From: JAJVID01 sp963743425
GTDB taxonomy: Bacteria; Acidobacteriota; Blastocatellia; RBC074
Direction of reading: 5' to 3'
DNA: 64,000 nucleotides
Assembly: GCA_963743425.1 (NCBI GenBank)
Contig: CAVUPU010000004.1
Span: 868,001-932,000 of the forward strand
Shown here in pieces: positions 1-9,442 of this stretch (positions are counted from its first letter, which is position 1; each line of letters opens with the position of its first letter). Position numbers and translations under genes: made by a program. The notes below the pieces were generated by a model that saw only the letters and a list, made by a program, of their open reading frames with translations, had not been told where the DNA came from and searched no databases.

Positions 1-862
1 GGTTGGCGGCGCCCCCATCTGCGAGACGCGCGTCGTCAGAAGACCTCCCGGTATTTCCGGGGCGGGAAGTTGTCCTTGGCCTGAGAGCCTCGAATAGTCG
101 CATGGCGGCGATCTCGTCTATGCCCCCACGCTCGCTCTCCTGTTGGGCTTCGAGGCGTCCCCTTTCGAGGTTGAGAGGCTTCATCACCTCCGCCTCTTCG
201 ATGTTTAAGGCGTTATAGCGATCGCTGTTTCTTTGGTTTGAGGCTTCCGCCCGCAGCGCCGCGTATTTATCCGAAACCGCGAACCGCCTGTCGGCATTGA
301 CTGCTCTGCCGGTGTAGGTGGCGACCAGAGTTTGAAATCGCTCCTGAAGCTGTCCCTCAAGTCGTTTCCATTCCTCCATCCCCCTGTCAATGTATGCCAG
401 GTCGCTCTGGTTGGCGGCGCTGGTCGTTCGTATGGCGCTCATTGATTCCTTGAGGGCATTGGAATGGTGATTGTAAAACTTGCTCGCGGAATCCCAGGCA
501 GTATAAACGCCGTTGTTGCCCCACTCTACCGCATAGGGCATGGCTTTGCCGCTTACGCCGTTGTTGGCGAACGCGGCTTCGAGAGTTTTCACCGCATTTC
601 CGTAGTAATAGCTTGATTTCATCTGCCCCATGCGATCTTCTATGTAGGCGAGATAGCCTTCGATTCGCTGGCGACCTCCCGGGACATCAGAGATCTTGCT
701 ATTTTTATCTTTCCTCGTGACCTTCTTGCCGCCCGAGCCAATAGCGCCGGCCCGTTTCGACGGTTCCGTCTGGGCGAAGCTCTCTGGCGCAAAAAAAGCG
801 AGACTGGCGGCGAGAACAACAGCGGTCAAAAGGGCGTAACATTGTTGGCTGCTGCAACGCAT
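1..862 (-). CDS. Secreted helical protein of unknown function (3' end cut by window edge)
   Basis: An open frame runs from an ATG at 862 to the window edge without a stop, so at least 287 residues are encoded and the C-terminus is missing. A good Shine-Dalgarno (AAGGAG) lies about 8 bases upstream. The N-terminus has a Sec-type signal peptide: basic start, hydrophobic stretch near residues 10-25, then an FAQ-type cleavage site. The mature part is rich in Glu, Lys, Ala and Arg, and residues about 60-260 look helical or coiled-coil (for example MEEWKRLEGQLQERF). No catalytic motif or known family was recognised. The next gene upstream is an amino-acid permease on the same strand, about 260 bases away, so co-transcription is not evident. 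Confidence 0.8.
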   Translation of the reverse strand, partial: MRCSSQQCYALLTAVVLAASLAFFAPESFAQTEPSKRAGAIGSGGKKVTRKDKNSKISDVPGGRQRIEGYLAYIEDRMGQMKSSYYYGNAVKTLEAAFANNGVSGKAMPYAVEWGNNGVYTAWDSASKFYNHHSNALKESMSAIRTTSAANQSDLAYIDRGMEEWKRLEGQLQERFQTLVATYTGRAVNADRRFAVSDKYAALRAEASNQRNSDRYNALNIEEAEVMKPLNLERGRLEAQQESERGGIDEIAAMRLFEALRPRTTSRPGNTGRSSDDARLADGGAAN

Positions 863-1122
863 ATTGATAAGGCTCCTTTCTTCACCTTCACGGCTGATGG
901 CCATGCGTAAGCTGCGCTTTATCGGATACTGATGCTTGGGGCTTATCAAGTATCCGTCAACTGGGTTTCAAGGGGGCCCGTTGCAAAGTGATATACGGCA
1001 AGACCTTCACGGCGGATTTTCCGCTTACTGGCAGTCGCGCATCAAGTGACGCGCATCCTGATGTGCGGACACATTGTTAAAGTCAGATCTCATATGTCCC
1101 GACGTCAGATGCGCATCAGGAA

Positions 1123-2697
1123 TCAGGGGACCTTCTCGACCGCGGCGTCGCGCAGCTTACTGTTTCGCATGCCGTAGAAGAAGTAGATCAGCAAGCCGAT
1201 CGCCAGCCATCCGAAGAATCTCACCCAGGTTTCGACCGAAAGGCTCAACATCAATCCGAAGCAGAGCAGAGCGCCGATGATCGGGAACAGAGGAACCAAG
1301 GGGGCTCTGAACGGGCGGAAGCGTTCGGGCGCTGTGCGACGCAGCGCGATTACGCCGATGCAAACGAGGATGAACGCAAAGAGAGTGCCGATGTTGGTGA
1401 GGTTGGCCAATGTGCCGATGTCGGTGATCATCGCTACGCCGCCAACGACAATGCCGGTCCAGATCGTAGTGATGTGCGGTGTGCGGAACCGCTGGTGAAT
1501 CCTGGCGAAATATTGAGGTAACAATCCATCGCGCGCCATAGCCATGAAGATTCGCGGCTGGCCGAGTTGGAAAACCAGCAGCACCGATGTCGTTCCGGCC
1601 AATGCTCCGGCGCTGATCAAGGCCTGGAACCAGCGCATCCCGCCGACCGCCGTCGCCAGCGCCGCCGGGTCGCCCTCGAATTCCGTGTACTTCTTCAACC
1701 CAGTCAGCACCAGCGAGACCGTCACGTAAAGCACTGTGCAGATGACGAGGCTGGCGATCATCCCGATCGGCAGGTCGCGCTGCGGGTTGCGCGTTTCTTC
1801 TGCCGTGGTCGAGACGGCGTCGAAGCCGATGAAGGCGAAAAAGATGATGGCTGCGCCGCCCATCACCCCGGTGAAACCGTGGGGCACGAACGGCTGCCAA
1901 TTAGTCGGGTTGATGTAAAACGCGCCGAAAGCCGCGAAAAAGACCACTACGGCCACCTTGGCTATGACCATAATCGAATTGGCGCGCGTGCTCTCTTTGA
2001 TTCCGTAAACCAATAGCACAGTCAACGCGAATACGATAAGCGCGGCGGGCAGATTGATCGCAATCTGGTATCCGGCAATCGTTGGCAGCGTGGTCGAAGA
2101 GTAATTGAGCAGCGCATCGCCGCCTCGCTCGATCACCCTGGTCGCCGTCGTGTAATCCACGCTCAGCCAGAGCGGTAATTTTATTCCCAGTGTGCTGTTG
2201 AGAAACGCCAGGAAATAGCCCGACCAACTCGCGGCTACGGCCATGTTTCCGACGGCGTATTCCAGGATCAGGTCCCAACCGATGATCCATGCGATCAACT
2301 CGCCGAGAGTGGCGTAAGAGTAAGTGTAGGCGCTGCCCGAAATCGGGATCATCGCGGCCATCTCGGCGTAACAGAGCGCGGCGAAAGCGCAGGCGATGGC
2401 CGCGACGATCAGCGAGAGCGTCACCGCAGGCCCCGCGCCTGAACGGCCAAGCTCGACGGCGCCGCCGCTCAAAAAAGCGACGATAAAGTTGATCACCGGA
2501 GTCGCAAACTCCGTTTTGAAGCTTTCGCCTGCAGCCGCAGTGCCAGTGAGCGAGAAGATGCCCGCGCCGATAATGGCGCCGATGCCGAGCGCCGTCAGAT
2601 CGAATGCCGACAACGCGCGCTTCATCTGGCGGTCCGGTTCTTCCGATTCACGGATGAGCTGATCCGCGTTTTTGGTTCTGAAGAGTTGAGATGCCAT
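1123..2697 (-). CDS. APC-family amino-acid permease
   Basis: A 524-residue polytopic membrane protein of the amino acid-polyamine-organocation superfamily, most like the YfnA/CAT (cationic amino acid transporter) branch. About 12-14 hydrophobic segments are visible. The first contains the glycine-rich substrate-binding signature GIGAIIGAGIFSLTG (residues about 36-50), and a second conserved segment reads IGFDAVSTTAEETRNP in the middle, as in CAT proteins. It should import amino acids by proton or sodium symport, or exchange them, at the inner membrane. The substrate cannot be read from the sequence. The ATG at 2697 is preceded by AAGGATCG. It appears monocistronic. Confidence 0.93.
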   Translation of the reverse strand: MASQLFRTKNADQLIRESEEPDRQMKRALSAFDLTALGIGAIIGAGIFSLTGTAAAGESFKTEFATPVINFIVAFLSGGAVELGRSGAGPAVTLSLIVAAIACAFAALCYAEMAAMIPISGSAYTYSYATLGELIAWIIGWDLILEYAVGNMAVAASWSGYFLAFLNSTLGIKLPLWLSVDYTTATRVIERGGDALLNYSSTTLPTIAGYQIAINLPAALIVFALTVLLVYGIKESTRANSIMVIAKVAVVVFFAAFGAFYINPTNWQPFVPHGFTGVMGGAAIIFFAFIGFDAVSTTAEETRNPQRDLPIGMIASLVICTVLYVTVSLVLTGLKKYTEFEGDPAALATAVGGMRWFQALISAGALAGTTSVLLVFQLGQPRIFMAMARDGLLPQYFARIHQRFRTPHITTIWTGIVVGGVAMITDIGTLANLTNIGTLFAFILVCIGVIALRRTAPERFRPFRAPLVPLFPIIGALLCFGLMLSLSVETWVRFFGWLAIGLLIYFFYGMRNSKLRDAAVEKVP

Positions 2698-3467
2698 TCG
2701 ACGATCCTTTCCTTCGTGGATTGATGTTGAATGTGAGTGATTGCCAGTCTAGACCACTGATCTGGCCGGACAGGAGAAAATCGCCTCGGCAATTTATCGG
2801 GTAGCGCGCTGATTGGCAAGGCTTTATGGGTCACGAAGAGCATAAAATCGTTCACGAATAGCAATGGAGTCATCGGTAATGCGCTACCACGTTATTTGGA
2901 TTAGCCAACAGCGGATGAGTGTCGAATGATAAGTAAAAATCGCTAGATTCGCTATACACGCTTGACAACATATTCGGGATGTGATGTCCTGCACGCACCA
3001 TTCTACTTATTACGCGATAAAAAAAGGTTATGCACACAATGCGACTGCCCTGACAGTAAATCGCCCCGAGTCAGGTCGAGCTTACAGACATCGTTGCTTT
3101 CCGGCAGTTCCGTCTGTTTGTGGGAATAACCAAAAAAACGTGGCTAAACGTGGGTCAGTCAGCGACTGCCCATCGGCCATTCAGGAGGATCTATGTCTTA
3201 TTCACAGTGGAACTTGTCACGCTCCCTCACTCCAAATGGACTTCGATCCAGTCTGATCTGTTAACACTCCCTGAGCCTCAGGGATAAGAGTCTTTCTGTT
3301 TTTATACGTCCTAACTTTCCCTCTATCGGTGATGTATTGGAGCAGTCCCCCCACTTAAAGCTTTCGACCATCGCCCCGTATCGCTCGGGGCTTTTTGTGG
3401 CCGAAATAACCCTAGGCTGACTCTAAATTCTGGCGGCCTCACCGGCCGCCGAGAAAGGTACATAAGG
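2698..3467. other. Gene-poor interval with two hairpins
   Basis: No convincing coding region is seen in these 770 bases between the divergent permease and cytochrome genes; short open frames here lack SD sites and family features. Two stem-loops stand out: a 7-bp stem with a 3-base loop at 3268-3284 and a terminator-like hairpin at 3373-3396. Both lie within about 200 bases of the downstream cytochrome gene, so they would be in its leader if its promoter is upstream of them. Confidence 0.5.
3373..3396 (+). terminator. Rho-independent terminator-like hairpin ahead of the cytochrome gene
   Basis: GCCCCG (3373-3378) pairs perfectly with CGGGGC (3386-3391) across a 7-base loop and is followed directly by TTTTT. 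It reads on the plus strand about 70 bases before the start of the di-haem protein, so it could be an attenuator, or the end of an unrecognised short transcript from the upstream interval. Confidence 0.55.
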
Positions 3468-5123
3468 ATGAATAAAAGAAGGATTCTCCAAATCTCAGTG
3501 TTCTGCTCCTTTTTAGGAGCGATAGCAATCTGGTCGGCTTCGTCATCAGCTCAATTGCCCGACCGGACGCGAAATCCCAACACAGCCAACGCCGGCATCG
3601 CCAAATCACTCACTCAACAAATAGGCGCCGGCGCCGGCAACAGCGTGACTCCCAATAGCTCGAGGTTCATCATCGCTCGCGACCCGTTCCGCGCCGTACG
3701 CCGGGGTCGCCAGCTCTTCCAGCGGAAATTCACGCGGGATCAAGGGCACGGGCCGATAACCGGCGACGGCGACGGCAAGACCGATATTGAGACCGACATC
3801 ATCATCGGCGCCGGTCTGGCTGATAGTTGCGCCGCCTGCCACGGGCGGCCCAAAGGGTCGGCGGGATCCGGCGGCGACGTCGTCACCAGGCCCGACAGCC
3901 GCGACGCCCCGCACCTGTTCGGTCTGGGTTTGAAGGAGATGCTGGCCGATGAGATCACCACCGAGTTGCGAAACATCCGCGCGCAAGCGATCTTCGATGC
4001 AAAGCGCTTTGGAGTTTCCGTAACCAGGAACTTGATAACGAGCTCGGGCAAGGGGAACATCAATTACGGCAAGATCACGGCGTTCCCCAGCGGCGCCGTT
4101 AACACTTCGCAGGTCGATGGCGTGAACCCGGACCTCCGCGTCAGGCCCCTTTTCTTGCATGGCGAGACCATCTCTATGCGCGAATTCCTCGTCGGCGCCT
4201 TCAACGCCGAGATGGGGCTTGAGGCCGTAGACCAGGAACTGCGGGCCGCCGCCGCCGGCGCTCGTTTTACAACGCCGGCGGGGATGGTGCTCGACGGAAA
4301 TCTCGACACACTCGAGAGTCCGCCGACCAACGGGGTGAATGATGACCCGGATAACGACGGGGTCTTTAATGAGATTCCCACCAGCCTTGTTGATTTCATG
4401 GAGTTTTACCTGCTCCATTACTTCAAGGCGGGGTTGGGCGAGGGAAATCCCGAACCGATCCTGCCCGGCTATCCCACGCCCAGCTTTATCGTGGATGATG
4501 GTCTGGACAAGTTCAAACAGATAGGCTGCGCCGAATGCCATATCCAGAACCTCACGATCACCCGGGATCGCCGGGTCGCCGATTTGGAAACGAGGTGGGA
4601 TCCGGTGCGGGGCAACCCGATCAATAATCTGTTTACGACGGCGACGGCCTTCTTCACCGCAATCAATGATGGCAGCGGTCATCCGACGCTCAAGCGGCCC
4701 AACTTCGGCAGCTTCGTCGTGCGGAATATTTTCACCGACTTCAAGCGGCATGACTTAGGCCCGAACTTCCATGAAATCAACTACGACGGCACGATCAGGA
4801 AAGAATTCCTGACCATGGCGTTGTGGGGCGTGGGCAGCACCGGTCCCTTCGGGCACGACGGCCGGAGTATGACGCTAAAAGACGTGATCCTGCGTCACGG
4901 GGGCGAGGCGAAGCTGGCGCGCGACAGATTTGCCAGCGCCAGTCTCGCGACGCAACTGAACATTATGTTCTTACTCAACACCCTCGTGTTATTTCCGCCC
5001 GACGACACCGCCTCGAACCTACCAGGAGGCGCGTCGGTACCCGGAACATTGGGGTTTCCGCAGTTCGGACATGGCAGTATCAGATTAGCCGGTCTGTTCA
5101 ACGATCCGAACGATCCTGAATAG
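3468..5123 (+). CDS. Di-haem oxidoreductase / cytochrome c peroxidase-like protein (DHOR type)
   Basis: A 551-residue exported protein with a signal peptide (residues 1-29, cleavage after SSSAQ) and two c-type haem sites: CAACH near residue 122 and CAECH near residue 355. The spacing and the conserved FGHDGRSMTLKDVILRHGGEA block near residue 465 fit the di-haem oxidoreductase family (DUF1111/DHOR), related to bacterial cytochrome c peroxidases (MauG superfamily). It should act in the periplasm or on the outer surface, taking electrons from small cytochromes, with peroxide as a possible substrate. A weak SD (AAGG) precedes the ATG. It stands alone between two repeat-rich gaps. Family assignment is secure; the physiological substrate is unknown. 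Confidence 0.9.
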   Translation: MNKRRILQISVFCSFLGAIAIWSASSSAQLPDRTRNPNTANAGIAKSLTQQIGAGAGNSVTPNSSRFIIARDPFRAVRRGRQLFQRKFTRDQGHGPITGDGDGKTDIETDIIIGAGLADSCAACHGRPKGSAGSGGDVVTRPDSRDAPHLFGLGLKEMLADEITTELRNIRAQAIFDAKRFGVSVTRNLITSSGKGNINYGKITAFPSGAVNTSQVDGVNPDLRVRPLFLHGETISMREFLVGAFNAEMGLEAVDQELRAAAAGARFTTPAGMVLDGNLDTLESPPTNGVNDDPDNDGVFNEIPTSLVDFMEFYLLHYFKAGLGEGNPEPILPGYPTPSFIVDDGLDKFKQIGCAECHIQNLTITRDRRVADLETRWDPVRGNPINNLFTTATAFFTAINDGSGHPTLKRPNFGSFVVRNIFTDFKRHDLGPNFHEINYDGTIRKEFLTMALWGVGSTGPFGHDGRSMTLKDVILRHGGEAKLARDRFASASLATQLNIMFLLNTLVLFPPDDTASNLPGGASVPGTLGFPQFGHGSIRLAGLFNDPNDPE

Positions 5124-5220
5124 ACCCAATTCTTCTGGGCGGACCGGCGCCACCGGTCCGCCCGGCAAACTACTAAATACATCGCGCCAGGAATCCTTTG
5201 ATGATATAAGGAGCGTAAGG

Positions 5221-5434
5221 CGGTGCAGTACGGGGAGCGTGAGCGACCTGAGCATAAATCAATAGGCCTATTGATCTATGCTCAGGTCGCTCACGCCATT
5301 GGTATGTACACAAGTCTGCAAGCTCTTTGCCTGCAACAACGGCTTCGCGCCGCTGATCGATGGAAGTCCTTTAGACTCAGTAGCGATCATGACTTGGGGG
5401 TAAACTATTGGCTCACGCTCCCCGTACTGTACCG
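5221..5434. repeat. MITE-like element with 24-bp terminal inverted repeats and an internal palindrome
   Basis: Positions 5221-5244 and 5411-5434 are inverted copies of a 24-base sequence with one mismatch (CGGTGCAGTACGGGGAGCG and onward). Inside the left end, 5237-5297 is itself a long hairpin: the arms GCGTGAGCGACCTGAGCATA are almost perfectly inverted around AATCAATAGGCCTATTGAT. No coding capacity is evident. Length, terminal inverted repeats and intergenic location resemble a miniature inverted-repeat element; the CAGTAC ends also resemble the REP-like hairpins elsewhere in this window. No target-site duplication was recognised. Confidence 0.65.
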
Positions 5435-5477
5435 ATGGTCAACCCTCAAGATATTTATGGCGCCATTTACTAAAGGA

Positions 5478-5819
5478 ATGATGAACAAAGAAGATCGAAT
5501 CAAAAACTTCGAAGAGTTCTGGCCTTATTACGTGCGAGAACATCGAGCGAAGGGCTGTCGCCTTCTGCACTTCATCGGCAGCGCGCTGGGCGTTATTTGT
5601 CTGGTCTCGACTTTAGTCACTGGCAATCTATGGTTCATTCCACTCGGACTCGCATTGGGCTACGGCTTCGCCTGGGTCGGCCATTTTTTTGTCGAGCACA
5701 ACAAGCCCGCGACGTTTCAATATCCGTTCTGGTCGTTTCGGGCCGATTGGAGGATGTGGCGCTTAATGCTGCTCGGACGCATGCGCGAGGAGGTCGAACG
5801 CATCGAGCGCGCCGGTTGA
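5478..5819 (+). CDS. DUF962 / Mpo1-like membrane protein
   Basis: A protein of about 113 residues. The start at ATG 5478 or 5481 is preferred because AAAGGA lies immediately upstream; the open frame continues back into the MITE-like repeat, which is unlikely to be coding. The sequence FEEFWPYYVREHRAKGCRLLHFIG, two hydrophobic helices and the VGHFFVEHNKPATF block are typical of the DUF962 family, homologous to yeast Mpo1, an Fe(II)-dependent dioxygenase of fatty-acid alpha-oxidation. The His residues in REH, LHFIG, VGHF and EHN are those thought to bind metal in that family. The inner membrane is the likely location. The role in this organism is unknown. Confidence 0.82.
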   Translation: MMNKEDRIKNFEEFWPYYVREHRAKGCRLLHFIGSALGVICLVSTLVTGNLWFIPLGLALGYGFAWVGHFFVEHNKPATFQYPFWSFRADWRMWRLMLLGRMREEVERIERAG

Positions 5820-6092
5820 CCGTGAACGATATGGTTGCATTCAACAAAGTTTCCTACACCGAAACGTGTTGTCAATGATCTAATCTTATGGACAACCCTC
5901 ACATCCCAAACCTCGCAAACCATTGACATCTTGACACTTCAGCTCTTTTTTCAACGATTTGCGCCAAGCGGCACGGCAGTTGTTTTAACCTGCTGCGTCC
6001 TGATCAGACTCTGAATTTTTGAGGATTGAATAAACGATACTTTAAACGGCGGCTTGTCGCTGATCCTAAAACGACTTGAGAGGAGAAAAAAG

Positions 6093-6455
6093 ATGACCAA
6101 GATAATGCAAAAGAGCGTGATTTTGACGGTAGTTCTCGGTTTGCTGTTAGCCGCCGCCGCCGCTCCGAGCGCGATGGCGCAAGACAGATGCCGCAAGCGT
6201 GGCTTCACCTCGTCCAGGTATTACAACAATGACAATTACAGACGCGATCGCTACCGCCGCGATTACGACCGCCAAGACACGAGGGGTAAAGCGGTTGGGC
6301 GCACGGCGGCTGGCGCTGGCATCGGCGCATTGGGCGGCGCGTTGATCGGCGGCGGAAAGGGCGCGGCGATCGGCGCGATAATTGGTGGAGCCGGCGGTTA
6401 CATCTTCCACCAGCAGAAAGTCAACAATCAAAGAGATCGTCGCTTCCGCCGCTGA
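6093..6455 (+). CDS. Small secreted glycine-zipper protein
   Basis: A 120-residue protein with a clear signal peptide (residues 1-30, ending APSAMAQ), then a Tyr/Arg/Asp-rich stretch (residues 40-60) and a C-terminal glycine zipper from about residue 70 (AGAGIGALGGALIGGGKGAAIGAIIGGAGGY). Such YMGG/17-kDa-antigen-like glycine zippers insert into or pack against membranes, usually the outer membrane. The start at 6093 has a strong SD (GAGAGGAG) seven bases upstream. A near-perfect terminator follows at 6491-6526, so this is a single-gene unit. Function beyond an envelope role is unknown. Confidence 0.8.
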   Translation: MTKIMQKSVILTVVLGLLLAAAAAPSAMAQDRCRKRGFTSSRYYNNDNYRRDRYRRDYDRQDTRGKAVGRTAAGAGIGALGGALIGGGKGAAIGAIIGGAGGYIFHQQKVNNQRDRRFRR

Positions 6456-6490
6456 TCGTCGCGACGAAATCCGCATCCCAAATCAATCAA

Positions 6491-6526
6491 CGAAGGGCGA
6501 TGGGCAACCATCGCCCTTCGGCTTTT
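6491..6526 (+). terminator. Strong rho-independent terminator of the glycine-zipper gene
   Basis: A 13-bp perfect stem, CGAAGGGCGATGG (6491-6503) with CCATCGCCCTTCG (6508-6520), closed by a GCAA tetraloop and followed by GCTTTT. It lies 36 bases after the stop codon of the glycine-zipper gene. Confidence 0.9.
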
Positions 6527-6597
6527 ATCAGTACCGCGAGCGATAGCGAGCGTGGCTTTGTGTGGGAGCCACGCTCGCTACCGCTCGCGGTACTGAT
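6527..6597. repeat. REP-like palindrome, family A copy 1
   Basis: A 71-base near-perfect palindrome whose 31-base arms begin ATCAGTACCGCGAGCG and differ at one position, with a 9-base loop. Related copies occur at 47328-47402 and 59188-59257 and a diverged one at 29616-29691. It directly follows the terminator at 6491-6526. Confidence 0.85.
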
Positions 6598-6726
6598 TTT
6601 TCTGAAACACTTTCTCCGAAATCTCTTTCCGTCATCGGGCGCTGTTGTGCTAAGCTCGCCTCCGTCCTCGTACTAGAAATCATATCAAATCGACCCAGCA
6701 CGATTATCGAAACAGGAGGTGAAGAA

Positions 6727-9432
6727 ATGCGCCGTCAGTGGTTCATCACGATCTCTCTGCTCTTTACATTCGGTTTTCTCTCTTTGAACATCGTTTCGTC
6801 CCAGTCTCAACCCGGCCAATCCGGAATGATCAACGGAGCGGTTAAGGATCCAGCCGGCGCGGTGGTCGCCGGCGCGCAGGTCACTGTTCGCAATGAAGCG
6901 ACTGGCGAAACGCGAAATGCGACTACGGACAATGAAGGCCGATTTAAAATCGAAGCCTTGGCGCCGGGGCGTTACGTTGTCAGCGTCACGCGCAGCGGTT
7001 TCAAAACCGCAGACCGCAACATCTCAATCGAGGGCGGGCGAATCGAAGCGGTCGAAATCAAACTCGATGTCGCGGAAACGCGCGCTGAGGTCAGCGTCGG
7101 GGCGAAAGGCGGTGTCACGCCCAATTCCGATCCGAATTACCGGGCGCTGCGCGATGTCGCCCCCGGTGAGACTTATACTGTCAGCAATCTGACTTTCAAA
7201 CGCGATGTCACAACAATCAAACTCACCAGCGGGCGCATAAGCTTTATTCCTCCCGTCCTCGATCGCGTCGTCATCGGCGTCTTCGTCGGCGAAGGCGAAT
7301 TCACGCTTGACCCCTATCTGATGATCGAGCGCAATCGTCTGAAGTTAGTCACTGGAAGCGAGACGGTTAATGAGCCGTTTTCGCGCATTGTGCTCGCATT
7401 TACTGATAACACATATCAAGAGATCAAAAGCGCGAGCCAGTCCGCCGGCTCATCGGCTGATAACCAAATTCTGGACACTCTGCGCGAACTTCAGAATCGC
7501 CTGCGCAACCGTGAACGAGGCAGCGGCGAAAATCTCGAAGCCGAGCTTCTGGCCGACCTTTACAACCCCAAACTCGCCGGGTCGTTCAACGCCTTCATCT
7601 TCGGGAAGAAGCGAAATGACCTGCGGCTCTATATTCGACCGCGCGGCTCGCTGGATTGCGAAGAGGTCGTTTTGTTGAATGCGGATTGGACTAACGACCT
7701 GGCCGGATTCTGGTATTCAGGTCACTTCGAAAGCGAATACAAGAACAATACGGCCAGTTCAGAAGAGGACAAGCGTGTCATCAATGTCGAGCATTACAAG
7801 ATCGAAAACGCAATCAAGGGCGAGAGGCTCGGCGCGACCGCCGAAATAAACTTCACCGCGATGGCCGATGGCGAACGTGTCCTGGGCATGGGATTGCTGC
7901 AGGAGCTTCGCGTCACGCGCGTGCTCTTTGGCGATAAAGACACAGGTTTTATTCAGGAGGACAAAAAGAAAGACGGCTCGTTCTACGCCATCTTTCCTGA
8001 GCCGCTGGTGAAAGGGCGGAAATACAAACTGACAGTGGATTATCAAGGCGAAAAGGTGCTGGTCAATGCGGGCGGCGGGAATTTCTCCGTCCGATCCCGA
8101 TCTAGCTGGTATCCGAGCGTCAACTCGTTCAATGACCGCGCGACCTTCGATCTGACCTTCAAAATCCCCAAGCAGAATTCGCTGGTCGGCGTCGGCAAGA
8201 TGGTGAAGGAGTGGCAGGAAGGCGATCTTGCGGCTTCGCAATGGGTCTCCGACATCCCGCTGGCCGTCGCCGGATTCAATTACGGCCGCTTCAAAAAGAA
8301 AGAGGTCACAGACGCCGACACGAAGTATCAGATCGAAGGTTATGCCGTTTCCGAGATGCCCGACGGACTGCGCGAAACCGGCGTCGGCGGAATGGCGCCG
8401 GCGCGATTGCTCGACAACAGCCTCGCCGAAGCGACAAACTCGATGCGCGTCTTCACGCATTATTTCGGCCCGCTGCCTTACGGGCGGATCGCAATCACCC
8501 AACAGCCCGAAGGGTTTTCCGGACAGGCCTGGCCGACGCTTGTCTTCCTGCCGCTGATGTCCTATCTCGACTCCACTCAGCGATGGATGCTGATGGGGAA
8601 CAGCAGGGGCTTGACTGAATTTGTTGACGAAGTGAACGCGCACGAAGTTTCGCATCAATGGTGGGGCCACATCGTCGGCTGGTCTTCGTATCACGACCAG
8701 TGGCTCTCGGAAGGCTTTGCGTTCTTCTCAGCCGGACTGTACCTGAAAGCGACCGAGCAGAAACCGGACAAATATCTGAATTATTGGAAGCACGCGCAGC
8801 AACTGCTTTTGGAGAAGAATGAATTCGGTTTGCGGCACAACGACGCCGCGCCGGTCTGGATGGGTTGGCGGTCAAGCTATCACAAACTTCCGGGCGCGTA
8901 TCAGGCGCTGGCTTATCGCAAAGGCGGGTACGTGCTGCACATGCTTCACCAGATGATGTACGACCGGCAGAACGGCGACAAGGCGTTCATCGCGATGATG
9001 CAGGACTTCGTCAAGACCTATTACAACAGCAACGCTTCGACAGAAGCTTTCAAGAGAATCGTTGATAAACACATGCTGGAGAAGATGGACCTGGCCGGCG
9101 ACAAGAAGATGGACTGGTTCTTCCTCCAGTGGGTTTACGGAACTGAAATCCCGCGTTATCGGCTGGATTACACGCTGACGCCGGAGGCTGATGGGAAGTG
9201 CCTCCTATCATTCAAAGTCACGCAGAGCGACGTCTCGCAGGGGTTCATCATGCCGGTTCCCATCTACCTTGATTTCGATGGCGCCAAGCTCATGCGACTT
9301 GGAGAAGTGAAAATGTTCGGCTCCTCGACCACGGATGAAATCAAGGTGCCATTGCCGAAGAAACCCAGGCGAGTCCTGATCAACGCCAACTATGATGTGC
9401 TGGCCTCGGAGAGCGTCAGCGTCGGCAAATAA
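6727..9432 (+). CDS. Secreted M1-family (gluzincin) metallopeptidase with N-terminal CarboxypepD_reg domain
   Basis: About 901 residues from ATG 6727, which has a textbook SD (AGGAGG) 8 bases upstream; the longer open frame would begin inside a REP palindrome. After a signal peptide (residues 1-26) comes a carboxypeptidase-regulatory-like beta-sandwich (residues about 30-115, GAVKDPAGAVVAGAQVTVRN). The C-terminal half holds the M1 zinc site: HEVSHQWWGH with the third ligand Glu 18 residues on in WLSEGFAFF, as in aminopeptidase N. A long middle region (about 120-560) has no recognised domain. It should be an exported zinc peptidase; the substrate is unknown. A cupin gene follows 10 bases after the stop and is probably co-transcribed. 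Confidence 0.88.
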   Translation: MRRQWFITISLLFTFGFLSLNIVSSQSQPGQSGMINGAVKDPAGAVVAGAQVTVRNEATGETRNATTDNEGRFKIEALAPGRYVVSVTRSGFKTADRNISIEGGRIEAVEIKLDVAETRAEVSVGAKGGVTPNSDPNYRALRDVAPGETYTVSNLTFKRDVTTIKLTSGRISFIPPVLDRVVIGVFVGEGEFTLDPYLMIERNRLKLVTGSETVNEPFSRIVLAFTDNTYQEIKSASQSAGSSADNQILDTLRELQNRLRNRERGSGENLEAELLADLYNPKLAGSFNAFIFGKKRNDLRLYIRPRGSLDCEEVVLLNADWTNDLAGFWYSGHFESEYKNNTASSEEDKRVINVEHYKIENAIKGERLGATAEINFTAMADGERVLGMGLLQELRVTRVLFGDKDTGFIQEDKKKDGSFYAIFPEPLVKGRKYKLTVDYQGEKVLVNAGGGNFSVRSRSSWYPSVNSFNDRATFDLTFKIPKQNSLVGVGKMVKEWQEGDLAASQWVSDIPLAVAGFNYGRFKKKEVTDADTKYQIEGYAVSEMPDGLRETGVGGMAPARLLDNSLAEATNSMRVFTHYFGPLPYGRIAITQQPEGFSGQAWPTLVFLPLMSYLDSTQRWMLMGNSRGLTEFVDEVNAHEVSHQWWGHIVGWSSYHDQWLSEGFAFFSAGLYLKATEQKPDKYLNYWKHAQQLLLEKNEFGLRHNDAAPVWMGWRSSYHKLPGAYQALAYRKGGYVLHMLHQMMYDRQNGDKAFIAMMQDFVKTYYNSNASTEAFKRIVDKHMLEKMDLAGDKKMDWFFLQWVYGTEIPRYRLDYTLTPEADGKCLLSFKVTQSDVSQGFIMPVPIYLDFDGAKLMRLGEVKMFGSSTTDEIKVPLPKKPRRVLINANYDVLASESVSVGK

Positions 9433-9442
9433 CGGAGAGAAG

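Noticed and set aside
2981..3256. 91-residue open frame upstream of the cytochrome gene
   Set aside because: No SD, odd composition and no family; treated as non-coding.
3606..4751. 381-residue minus-strand open frame opposite the di-haem gene
   Set aside because: It is a shadow of the plus-strand gene, which has haem motifs, a signal peptide and a family match; the minus frame has none.
5223..5477. N-terminal extension of the Mpo1-like protein
   Set aside because: It is read from the MITE-like inverted repeats; the internal ATG has an SD.
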